The notes under the pieces are model-generated. The model worked only from the letters and a program-made list of their open reading frames with translations, was not told the origin of the DNA and did no database searches. A DNA stretch of 64,000 nucleotides from CBDCYS01 sp965224215 (lineage in GTDB: Bacteria > Acidobacteriota > Terriglobia > Bryobacterales > UBA6623), in assembly GCA_965224215.1 (NCBI GenBank), contig CBDCYS010000023.1, forward strand, positions 1 through 64,000, written 5' to 3'. The position numbers and the translations under genes were made by a program. Below, piece by piece: positions 52,007 through 59,695 of this stretch. Each line of letters begins with the position of its first letter. The first letter of the stretch is position 1.

Positions 52007-52034
52007 TTGTATCTGTCCCTCTCTGGCCTATAAT
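52007..52034 (+). promoter_or_regulatory. Probable thiS promoter abutting IS1380 copy C
   Basis: A perfect TATAAT (52029-52034) is preceded after 16 bp by TTGTAT (52007-52012). The -35-like hexamer is made of the IS target duplication TTGTA plus one base. The IS therefore entered at the -35 site and the duplication restored it. Upstream contacts have been replaced by IS sequence. Confidence 0.5.
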
Positions 52035-52101
52035 GGGTTTGCGGGCTTGCGGTGGCGTTGCGTTGCTCCGCTCGGTCCGACTCTAGCGACCAAAGGTTTT
52101 G

Positions 52102-52305
52102 ATGACGGCCATCCATCTCAACGGTGAGGAGTTCCAGATTGGCCCGGATACGACGGTCTCGTCGTTGCTAGAGCAACTGCAGCTGAAGAGCGATCGCGTG
52201 GCGGTCGAATTGGATCGATCGATTGTTCCTCGAGGCCGTTGGGCGGCGACCAAAATCTCGGGCGGAGCCCGCGTTGAGGTCGTTCATTTTGTGGGCGGAG
52301 GGTAA
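52102..52305 (+). CDS. thiS: Sulfur carrier protein ThiS
   Basis: 67 residues, beta-grasp fold, ending VVHFVGGG with the C-terminal Gly-Gly that becomes thiocarboxylated. MTAIHLNGEEFQIGPDTTVSSLLEQL and RVAVELDRSIVPRGRW are typical of ThiS. It donates sulfur for the thiazole ring of thiamin. No thiG or thiF is nearby in the window. Start at the second of two possible codons (TTG-ATG). Confidence 0.88.
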   Translation: MTAIHLNGEEFQIGPDTTVSSLLEQLQLKSDRVAVELDRSIVPRGRWAATKISGGARVEVVHFVGGG

Positions 52306-52416
52306 GCGCCTTTTGTTGCAGCAAGATGTAGACGGCTATCCAGATCCGTTCCAGTTGTCGTACAATTGCAGAGTTCTCATTCTCATACCGCGCCCCGATT
52401 CTGGTCATTCAAGCTG

Positions 52417-52932
52417 ATGTTGAAACCAAAGAAAACCCGCACCCAAGAGAGCCAACCCCCGGCCGAGACGTTCAGTAGCCAGGACGTCACGCGTATCACT
52501 GGAGTTAGCCTGCGGCAGCTCCAGTGGTGGGATGAGCAAGGCGTCGTGAGTCCGATTCAGCGTGGGCACAAGCGTCTCTACCAGCTGCATGAGGTGATGG
52601 AAGTCTCGGTCATCAGCGAACTGCGGCGCAAAGGTATCTCCCTCCGCAAGATTCGATTTGTCCTGAAGTATCTCAACAAGGAATTAGGGAACGGGCTCCT
52701 CGATTCGCTTCGAAACGGAAGTGAGAGCCACCTGCTCACCGACGGCAAGAACGTCTATATCGAGAACGATCATAGCCAAATCGTCAACATCCTCAGCAAT
52801 GCGAATCAACCCATGATTTCGGTCTGCATGTCGGACCAGGTCAAGCGCCTCACGGTAGCTGGGCCTTTGAAGAAGACGGTCAAATCCGAAACGTGTTCCG
52901 CAGCGCAAGCTCGAGCAACGCGCGCTTCTTAG
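52417..52932 (+). CDS. MerR-family transcriptional regulator
   Basis: 171 residues. The winged HTH is ETFSSQDVTRITGVSLRQLQWWDEQGVVSPIQRGHKRLYQLHEVMEVSVISELRRKGISLRKIRFVLKYL. There is no long dimerisation coil and no metal-binding cysteines in the usual positions. The C-terminal 80 residues (SHLLTDGKNVYIENDHSQIVNILSN) look like a small ligand or protein-binding part. It lies upstream of the LolA/GspF cluster on the same strand and may control it. Confidence 0.8.
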   Translation: MLKPKKTRTQESQPPAETFSSQDVTRITGVSLRQLQWWDEQGVVSPIQRGHKRLYQLHEVMEVSVISELRRKGISLRKIRFVLKYLNKELGNGLLDSLRNGSESHLLTDGKNVYIENDHSQIVNILSNANQPMISVCMSDQVKRLTVAGPLKKTVKSETCSAAQARATRAS

Positions 52933-52982
52933 AATCGCAAAATTCTTGGTGTCTGTTTCCCTTCCCGGTCGTCGTGCCGGTT

Positions 52983-52991
52983 GGGGGGGGG
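52983..52991 (+). repeat. Nine-G homopolymer before the LolA-like gene
   Basis: A run of nine G residues lies about 60 bp before the preferred start. Length changes would alter the frame of an upstream TTG start at 52981. It is either a slippage-prone tract or of no consequence. Confidence 0.5.
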
Positions 52992-53049
52992 CGAGATACT
53001 GGGCGAAGTTCTTATCAACGCTGCGCGTCCCCGGTGCGTCATAACCTAC

Positions 53050-53724
53050 GTGACCTTGCGGTTAGGCGGAGGTACGTGCGCGTTGTTGATTGCGCCAATC
53101 TTCCTCGGGCCGGCTCTCCATGCCGAGCCGACGAAGCTGGCCACGGTAGTTTCACGCCTGGAGCGCCGCTACAACAGCCTGGCCACGCTTACAATTCGAT
53201 TCCAGCAAATCATGCGATTCGTGGCACGGCCGCCGTTGACTGAAGAGGGGACGCTCTATCTGCTGCGGCCTCAAAAGATGCGCTGGGAGTATACCCGGCC
53301 CGAGGGCAAGCTGCTCGTTGGCGACGGTGAAGTGCTTCATATGTATAACCCCAGGACAAATCAGGTCCGTCAGGTCAAGCCATCGGAGACCGGAGATCTG
53401 CGGGCGCCCTTGTCCTTCTTGCTGGGGCGGCTGCGCCTGCGTCGTCAGTTCAGCAAGCTACGACTCTCCGACATCGACGGTCAAGCGCTGTTGATCGCCG
53501 ACGGCCGCAGCGGCAAGGAAGCCTACTCCCGCGTCGAATTCAGCTACGACCCAGAGGACTACCGTCTTCTTGGTTTGAACGTCTTCGGACAAGATGAGTC
53601 CACAACCGTCTTCCGTTTCGACGACGAGAAAATCAACTCGAAGCTCGATCCCGCGCTGTTTGTTTTTCAGCCTCCAGCGGGAGCGGATCTCATCGACGGC
53701 GCGTTGGGACAGGGAGACCACTGA
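53050..53724 (+). CDS. LolA-like periplasmic lipoprotein carrier / outer-membrane protein
   Basis: 224 residues from GTG at 53050 (signal VTLRLGGGTCALLIAPIFLGPALHA). The fold is LolA-like: LERRYNSLATLTIRFQQIM, GTLYLLRPQKMRWEYTRPEGKLLVGDGEVLHMYNPRTNQV and FRFDDEKINSKLDPALFVFQPPAGADLI. Such proteins shuttle lipoproteins across the periplasm. The stop overlaps the start of the GspF gene (TGATG), so it is coupled to the secretion cluster and may help localise its parts. Confidence 0.83.
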   Translation: MTLRLGGGTCALLIAPIFLGPALHAEPTKLATVVSRLERRYNSLATLTIRFQQIMRFVARPPLTEEGTLYLLRPQKMRWEYTRPEGKLLVGDGEVLHMYNPRTNQVRQVKPSETGDLRAPLSFLLGRLRLRRQFSKLRLSDIDGQALLIADGRSGKEAYSRVEFSYDPEDYRLLGLNVFGQDESTTVFRFDDEKINSKLDPALFVFQPPAGADLIDGALGQGDH

Positions 53725-54938
53725 TGCCCGATTTCGTGTGCAAATACGCCGATGCCCGCGGCAGCGTGCAGCAGCAGGTTGAGACGGCCGAGTCAGAAGA
53801 AGAACTGCGGCGGCGCTACGCGGAGAAGGGTTTCCTGGTCTATTCCGTCAAGGTCCACCGTTCGCTGGCCGACTTGAACCTTGAGGGCATTCAGAAACGA
53901 GGCCGGCGCCTGAACCTCGAGCAGTTTGTGATCTTCAACCAACAGTTCGTCACCCTGACACGCGCCGGGCTGCCAATCCTCAAGTCACTGGAACTGTTGG
54001 GCCAAAACACCAAGAATCCGCGGCTTGCCGAACACCTAGCAGCGGTCCGTGAGCAGGTAAAGACCGGGACGACCCTTTCCGAGGCATTCCGCTCCCGGGG
54101 AGCGTTTCCACTGATCTACACGACGTCGTTAATGGCGGGAGAGAGGAGCGGCAGCTTAGCGGAAGTGATTGACCGCTATGTCCAGTACCAAAAACTGGCT
54201 CTTTCGGTGCGCAAGAAGATTATGGTGTCTCTGATCTACCCCTGCGTGCTGGTTACCCTAGTCGTCGTGCTGGTGACGTTTCTGATTATATTCGTCGTCC
54301 CTGAATTCGGAAACTTGTACAGCAGTATGGGGGCTGAGCTGCCCTACATGACCCAGTTGTTGGTGGCGATCGGCGTCACTATGAGTGAGAACCTACTGCT
54401 GATCAGCCTTGTAGGGATCGGGCTGCTTCTGCTGCTGGTCGTCTGGGCGCGTTCCGAGACCGTTCGAAATTCACTGGACCGGGTCAAGTTGAAAATCCCG
54501 TTCTTCGGTCAGATCTGGATTAAATATCAGGTTTCGCAGCTCTCTCGTCTCTTGAGCACACTTCTCGCCGGAGGAATTCCGCTCATGGACGCGCTCGAAA
54601 CCACTGGGCAGTCGATCGGATCCAGAATGCTTCAGGAGGCGATGACCGGCGCCCGGCAAATGGTGAAGGAAGGCCAATCTTTGTCGAAAGCAATGATCGC
54701 CGCCGGTATCTTCCCGTCGCTGGCCATCGAAATGATTCATGTAGGCGAGTCCACCGGCTCATTGCCCGCGATGTTGAGCTCGGTCGCGGAGTTCTTCGAC
54801 GACGATGTCAGTACGAACATGGCGGCCGTGATGTCACTGATCGAACCAGCGATCATGATCTTCATGGGCATCTTTGTGGCGTTTGTGCTGATCTCTTTGT
54901 ATTTGCCGATCTTTAGCTTGGCTGAGAGAATCGGATGA
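53724..54938 (+). CDS. Type II secretion / type IV pilus inner-membrane platform protein (GspF/PilC)
   Basis: 404 residues with two GspF repeats. The first includes FVIFNQQFVTLTRAGLPILKSLELL and the second IKYQVSQLSRLLSTLLAGGIPLMDALETTGQ. Three membrane regions: YPCVLVTLVVVLVTFLIIFVVP, ENLLLISLVGIGLLLLLVVW and AIMIFMGIFVAFVLISLYLPIF. It is the platform that couples the ATPase to pilin insertion. First gene of the core cluster. Confidence 0.9.
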   Translation: MPDFVCKYADARGSVQQQVETAESEEELRRRYAEKGFLVYSVKVHRSLADLNLEGIQKRGRRLNLEQFVIFNQQFVTLTRAGLPILKSLELLGQNTKNPRLAEHLAAVREQVKTGTTLSEAFRSRGAFPLIYTTSLMAGERSGSLAEVIDRYVQYQKLALSVRKKIMVSLIYPCVLVTLVVVLVTFLIIFVVPEFGNLYSSMGAELPYMTQLLVAIGVTMSENLLLISLVGIGLLLLLVVWARSETVRNSLDRVKLKIPFFGQIWIKYQVSQLSRLLSTLLAGGIPLMDALETTGQSIGSRMLQEAMTGARQMVKEGQSLSKAMIAAGIFPSLAIEMIHVGESTGSLPAMLSSVAEFFDDDVSTNMAAVMSLIEPAIMIFMGIFVAFVLISLYLPIFSLAERIG

Positions 54939-55046
54939 GGGGCGTTTGAACGCGCGGCAATGGAACTACGGACGAACAGGTCAAGTGATTCACTGGTCAT
55001 GATTCACTGATTAACTGATTGGGGCTCAATAGATCAACCGAAAAAC

Positions 55047-56660
55047 ATGGCCACATCCGAACCCATCCCGGGAGCCGAAGTCGAAGAGCAGGACGCGCGA
55101 GCGCTAGCCGAGCGCTATCGCTACCCGTTTATCAACCTGCTGAACGTCCATATCGATGCGGACCTGTTTCGCTCGATACCGGTCGACTTGATGTTCCGCC
55201 ACAGCTTCGTGCCGGTCGCTGCGCAAAACGGTACTCTCGAAATCGCTATCGCCGACCCGAGCCAATTGCCGGCCCTCGATGAAATCTCGCTGCTGCTCAA
55301 TAAGAAGATCCGTATCCAGGTAGCCACCCTTTCGCAGATCAACGACCTGCTAAAGAAGACCGAGCAGTCGCAGCGGGTGCTCGAGGAAGTAACAGGGGAT
55401 TTCGTGCTCGACGTCGTCCGCGACGATGGGGAGGGCGACGAAACTCTTTCGATCGAAAAGCTCACCAACGACGACGACATCAGCCCCGTCATTCGGCTGG
55501 TCGATACCACGATTTTCAACGCGCTCGAGCGGCGAGCCAGCGATATCCACGTTGAAACACGGAATAGCGAAGTCGCGATCAAGTATCGCATCGACGGCGT
55601 GTTGCATTACGCTATGCCGCCGATTTCGAAAGACTGCCATCAGACGATCATCTCGCGTGTCAAGATCATGTCGGAACTCGATATTGCCGAGAACCGTGTG
55701 CCCCAAGATGGCCGTTTCCGAATCCGCTACAAAGGGCGCCAAATCGATTTCCGCGTCTCGATCATGCCGACCATTCACGGCGAGGACGCGGTGCTCCGCG
55801 TGCTGGACAAGGAGTCAATGAGCGAGAAGTTTCACCAGCTCTCGCTCGAAGTCGTTGGTTTTTCCGAGAACGACAAGCGTAAATTTCGGCGTTACATTCA
55901 AGAACCCTACGGAATGGTGCTGGTCACCGGGCCGACGGGAAGCGGGAAGACAACGACCCTCTACGCCGCCTTGAGCGAGATCAAGAGCGACGAAGACAAG
56001 ATCATCACGATCGAGGACCCGGTCGAGTACCAGATCAAGGGCATCACGCAGATCCCGGTCAATGAAAAAAAGGGTCTCACTTTCGCCCGAGGCTTGCGCT
56101 CGATCCTGCGCCACGACCCAGACAAAATCATGGTCGGTGAGATCCGGGACGCCGACACCGCCCAGATTGCCATTCAATCCGCGCTCACTGGGCATCTCGT
56201 ATTCACGACAGTCCACGCCAACAACGTCGTCGATGTCTTGGGACGATTCTTGAACATGGGTGTCGAAGCCTACAATTTTGTGTCGGCGCTGAATTGCATT
56301 CTGGCTCAGCGTTTGGTGCGAATCATCTGCGAGCACTGCAAGGTGAGAGTGCGCTACCCCGAAGACCTACTTCACGAAAGCGGGCTCAACGTGGACGAGT
56401 GGCGCGATTTCGAATTCGCCGAGGGCGAAGGGTGCATCGAGTGCGCCGGAACGGGGCACCGCGGCCGCACGGCGATCCATGAACTGCTGGATATGTCGGA
56501 CCACATTCGCGAGTTGATTCTCGAGAAGAAACCCTCCTCGGAAATTAGCCGCGCGGCGCGCGAAGAAGGCATGGCCTCGCTGCGTGAGTCGGCGATCGAG
56601 AAGGTCCGTGAGGACATCACAACCCTGCGTGAGATCAATAAGGTGACGTTTATCGAGTAG
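55047..56660 (+). CDS. Secretion/pilus assembly ATPase (GspE/PilB)
   Basis: 537 residues. An N1-type domain precedes the RecA-like ATPase: Walker A GPTGSGKTT near residue 296, Asp box ITIEDPVEYQIKGITQIPVNEKKG, Walker B IMVGEIRDADTAQIA and His box HLVFTTVHAN. The tetracysteine zinc site is ICEHCK and CIECAG. It drives pilin polymerisation. 109 bp of repeat-like spacer precede it. Confidence 0.94.
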   Translation: MATSEPIPGAEVEEQDARALAERYRYPFINLLNVHIDADLFRSIPVDLMFRHSFVPVAAQNGTLEIAIADPSQLPALDEISLLLNKKIRIQVATLSQINDLLKKTEQSQRVLEEVTGDFVLDVVRDDGEGDETLSIEKLTNDDDISPVIRLVDTTIFNALERRASDIHVETRNSEVAIKYRIDGVLHYAMPPISKDCHQTIISRVKIMSELDIAENRVPQDGRFRIRYKGRQIDFRVSIMPTIHGEDAVLRVLDKESMSEKFHQLSLEVVGFSENDKRKFRRYIQEPYGMVLVTGPTGSGKTTTLYAALSEIKSDEDKIITIEDPVEYQIKGITQIPVNEKKGLTFARGLRSILRHDPDKIMVGEIRDADTAQIAIQSALTGHLVFTTVHANNVVDVLGRFLNMGVEAYNFVSALNCILAQRLVRIICEHCKVRVRYPEDLLHESGLNVDEWRDFEFAEGEGCIECAGTGHRGRTAIHELLDMSDHIRELILEKKPSSEISRAAREEGMASLRESAIEKVREDITTLREINKVTFIE

Positions 56661-56745
56661 CGACTGAATCGGGGCCGAGCAGAGGAACTGGCTCAACAGC
56701 CCGGCGGACCAACAGGTCAATGGCTCGCAGATCAATGGCTCAAAC

Positions 56746-57648
56746 ATGCGGCTCAAATACCTAGTGCAAGACCCACCGCCCCTGCTGGTTTTCGAAATCA
56801 GCCGCCAGGGCGTGGCCGGTGTCCGCCGCAACCCGAAAACATTCGAGACCGAGGCCCGCGCCTACCGGACTTTGGATCCCGATGTCGTCCAACCCGCGGC
56901 GGCCAAGCACAGCGTCTTGAAGCCCGAGCAGCTTGACGAAGCTGTTGGCCAGGTAAAGGTTGAGTTGGGACCGTCGAAGCGTTCCGATGCGGCGCTAATC
57001 GTGCCCGATGCATCCGCTCGTCTCACTGTTCTCGACTTCAATAACTTTCCGGGCGATCAGAAGGAGAGGTTGCAACTGATTCGCTTCCGGCTCAAAAAGA
57101 CGTTACCGTTCGACTCGGAAAGCGCGCACATCGCCTACCAGGTCCATAAAGCCGATTCAGGCTCTCTCGCGGTGGTTGCGGCAACACTTTCTACCGTCAT
57201 TGGACAGTATGAAGCGCCGCTCAGGAAGGTCGGGTTAGAGCCGGGATTTGTGTCGCTTTCGACGCTTTCCGCCATCAACCTTGTGCCCGACGGTGGTATG
57301 ACGCTGTTTGTGAAGCTGGCTTCCAGGTCCATGACTCTGGTTGCCCTTTCGCGAGGAGGCGTGCGGCTTGTGCGCAGCATCGAGTTGCCGGCGAACCTGG
57401 ACTTGGCGACCGATGCAGCTATCGACGAGATGGTCGGAGATCTCTATCCGACATTTGTTTTCATCGCGGACAACTTGAGTGCTCCGGTCTCGAAAGTCGT
57501 GTTATGTGGGTTCGGGGAGCTGTTGCCGGCGGCGCTTCGGCTGCTTCCGGCCGAGCTTGGTTGCGAAGTCGAGCCGCTGAGGTCGCCCCAAGGCGATCTG
57601 ATCGAATCCCAGGACGCGGGAATCCACGGCTACTTGAGCGCAAATTAG
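56746..57648 (+). CDS. PilM-like actin-fold assembly protein
   Basis: 300 residues, FtsA/PilM-type ATPase fold, diverged. RSDAALIVPDASARLTVLDFNNFPGDQKERLQLIRFRLKKTLPF corresponds to the PilM segment preceding the N-terminal-tail binding region. It is cytoplasmic and binds PilN. The spacer before it contains GGTCAATGGCTCAAAC-type repeats. Assigned mainly by position and the FxxFPxxxxERxxLIRFRLKK pattern. Confidence 0.75.
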   Translation: MRLKYLVQDPPPLLVFEISRQGVAGVRRNPKTFETEARAYRTLDPDVVQPAAAKHSVLKPEQLDEAVGQVKVELGPSKRSDAALIVPDASARLTVLDFNNFPGDQKERLQLIRFRLKKTLPFDSESAHIAYQVHKADSGSLAVVAATLSTVIGQYEAPLRKVGLEPGFVSLSTLSAINLVPDGGMTLFVKLASRSMTLVALSRGGVRLVRSIELPANLDLATDAAIDEMVGDLYPTFVFIADNLSAPVSKVVLCGFGELLPAALRLLPAELGCEVEPLRSPQGDLIESQDAGIHGYLSAN

Positions 57649-57694
57649 CGGGCCGGATGAGAGAAAGACCGACGGATTCTTGGAGCGGACCAAA

Positions 57695-58261
57695 GTGAGA
57701 GCGGAACTAAATATCGCGAGCCGGCCATTCAAGCGAACCCGGCTCTTCTGGCTGCTGGCGGCGTTGTCGGGAGCGTGTCTCGTTTGTGTGGCCGGAAACT
57801 TACTCGCCGTGTACTTTCAGGACCACGAATTGCCTCCCGAATTGGTCGCTGAGGAGAAAGGCCTGCAAACTCAACTGAGGACCCTGAACGGAGAAGAGAG
57901 CGGTTTGCGAACCACGCTGCAGGATCCAGCGAACAGCATTGTCTTGGAGCGTTCGCTCTTTCTCAATCAACTGCTTCAGCGCAAGGGAATCTCGTGGACT
58001 CGAACGTTCGCCGACCTGGAGGTGGTGCTGCCGCCCAGGGTTCAGGTGATGCAGATTCGGCCGGAGGTCACTCCGGGGAGCATGGTTCACCTCGACATGC
58101 AGGTGGGCTCGGAAACCCCGGCGGATTTTATTGAGCTGCTCAAAGCGCTGGAGCAATCTGACATCTTTGGATCTCCGAACTTGCGGGGCAGTTCGCCTCC
58201 GAGTGAAAACCAGCCCTTGTTTCGCCATCAATTATCGGTGAGCTATGACCAGCAACTCTAG
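57695..58261 (+). CDS. PilN-like inner-membrane protein
   Basis: 188 residues from GTG with GGAG 9 nt upstream. It opens VRAELNIASRPFKRTRLFWL, the conserved PilN-type cytoplasmic tail (LNIASRPF), then one membrane helix (WLLAALSGACLVCVAGNLLA), a coiled coil and a ferredoxin-like domain. It links PilM to PilO. A TTG at 57680 is a less likely start. Confidence 0.78.
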   Translation: MRAELNIASRPFKRTRLFWLLAALSGACLVCVAGNLLAVYFQDHELPPELVAEEKGLQTQLRTLNGEESGLRTTLQDPANSIVLERSLFLNQLLQRKGISWTRTFADLEVVLPPRVQVMQIRPEVTPGSMVHLDMQVGSETPADFIELLKALEQSDIFGSPNLRGSSPPSENQPLFRHQLSVSYDQQL

Positions 58262-58841
58262 CCAGGCGACAGCCTCGGGGGCGGCTCGCTCGATCTTCCG
58301 CCGCATAACAAGAGTCCAAGTGCTGGCGGGTCTCGGCGTTTTGCTCCTGTTCGATCTGCTGTTCTACGTGTTTGCCGTGAGCCCGCTCGATGCCCGGGAA
58401 CAAGAGATGCTGGCCCGCATCGAAGTCCTCAAACAACAGGTGAAGCAAAAGACCAAGGGGCTCGAAGAGCTGCGCCTTATCGCCGGGAAAGTTGAGAAAG
58501 CGCACACGGCTGGTGACGAGTTGCTGGATGAGATCACGATAAAGCGCCGTGTCGCGTTCTCGACCTTGGTAACCGAACTCAATAGCGCGGCGGCCGAAGC
58601 CGGCATCCAAGACCGCGACCGCGTTTACGGTATGGAACCCATTGACGGGACCGAAGTTTACGGAATCGTCAGCATCAACGCGAATTTCCGCGGAGAATAC
58701 GAAAAACTGGTTAACTTTCTGCATCACATCGATGGGTCCGAACGGTTTCTGATTATCGAGTCACTGGGCGTTAGTCCGCGTGCCGATTCCTCCGAACTCC
58801 AGGTGACCATGCGGATCGATACTTTTGTGCGTGACTTATGA
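58245..58841 (+). CDS. PilO-like inner-membrane protein
   Basis: 198 residues. One membrane helix (VQVLAGLGVLLLFDLLFYVFAV), coiled coil ARIEVLKQQVKQKTKGLEELRLIAGKVEKA, then a periplasmic ferredoxin-like domain ending LQVTMRIDTFVRDL. It dimerises with PilN in the alignment complex. The start overlaps the pilN stop by 17 bp and the stop overlaps the next start by 4 bp. Confidence 0.8.
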   Translation: MTSNSSQATASGAARSIFRRITRVQVLAGLGVLLLFDLLFYVFAVSPLDAREQEMLARIEVLKQQVKQKTKGLEELRLIAGKVEKAHTAGDELLDEITIKRRVAFSTLVTELNSAAAEAGIQDRDRVYGMEPIDGTEVYGIVSINANFRGEYEKLVNFLHHIDGSERFLIIESLGVSPRADSSELQVTMRIDTFVRDL

Positions 58842-59536
58842 AACTGGGCGCCGACAAGAATAAAGTGGTCCTTTTGGGGGTCCTGGGCGCGATTGCGTGT
58901 GTGACGGTCTACACCCAGTTTTTCTCTGGGCCGGACCTGCCGCAGACGCGCGGGCCGGTGGCGCAGCGAGCGTCCGCGAAAGCTCCGCGAAAAGCGACCC
59001 GCCGCCAGCGGCAGATCGCCCGCCCAGCGAGGGGCCTAACCTTTCGCCCGAGTTTCGGGTCGCGAGATGATTCCGGCGAGGCGCTGGACCCGATGACCGT
59101 GGACCCGACCTTGCATACGGAACTGCTCGCGATGGTGCGTGGGGTTGAGTTCAGCGGCGTGGAGCGTAATATCTTCCGCTTCGGCCAGCGCAAGCCGAAG
59201 GTCCTCGCGGGGCCGACTGCCGAGGAGGCAGCCGAAGCCGCAAGACGTGCTCAAGAGGCGGCCGCGGTAGCAGCTCCCGCACCGCCGGTTGCAGCGCCAC
59301 AAGTCAAGACGCCCAAGGCTCCGCCCATCAAGTGGACATACTACGGCTTTGCCAACTCCGCCAAGGACGCCCGCAAACGAGCCTTCCTGTTGGGGGAGGA
59401 AGCAGAAGTATTCGTGGCCACCGAAGGCGACATTTTCAAGAAGCGATACCGCATCGTGCGCATCGGGGTGAACTCGATCGTCATCGAGGATATGCAGTTC
59501 AAGGATGAGCAAACACTGCCTTTACAGGAAAGCTGA
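58838..59536 (+). CDS. PilP-like or cluster-specific membrane protein
   Basis: 232 residues. One N-terminal helix (VVLLGVLGAIACVTVYTQFF), a basic Arg/Lys-rich stretch, an Ala/Pro-rich linker (EAAAVAAPAPPVAAPQVK), then a small C-terminal beta domain (KWTYYGFANSAKDARKRAFLLGEEAEVFVATEGDIFKKRYRIVRIGVNSIVIED). This ending is like the PilP/GspC HR domain, which contacts the secretin. Family not certain. Confidence 0.62.
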   Translation: MKLGADKNKVVLLGVLGAIACVTVYTQFFSGPDLPQTRGPVAQRASAKAPRKATRRQRQIARPARGLTFRPSFGSRDDSGEALDPMTVDPTLHTELLAMVRGVEFSGVERNIFRFGQRKPKVLAGPTAEEAAEAARRAQEAAAVAAPAPPVAAPQVKTPKAPPIKWTYYGFANSAKDARKRAFLLGEEAEVFVATEGDIFKKRYRIVRIGVNSIVIEDMQFKDEQTLPLQES

Positions 59537-59695
59537 CTTGTGAGCCGAGAACGACAATCTGTCCGCAAGAGCTCTTGGCTGGCGGCAAGAGAGCTTCCAA
59601 ACTCGCCTAGGAACGCCCCGTTTGCAAACGCCCGTAGCGCGGGGCTCGCAAGAGACCCGCGGCCTTTTGCTGTTACGATGAGCCTGGAGCACCCG

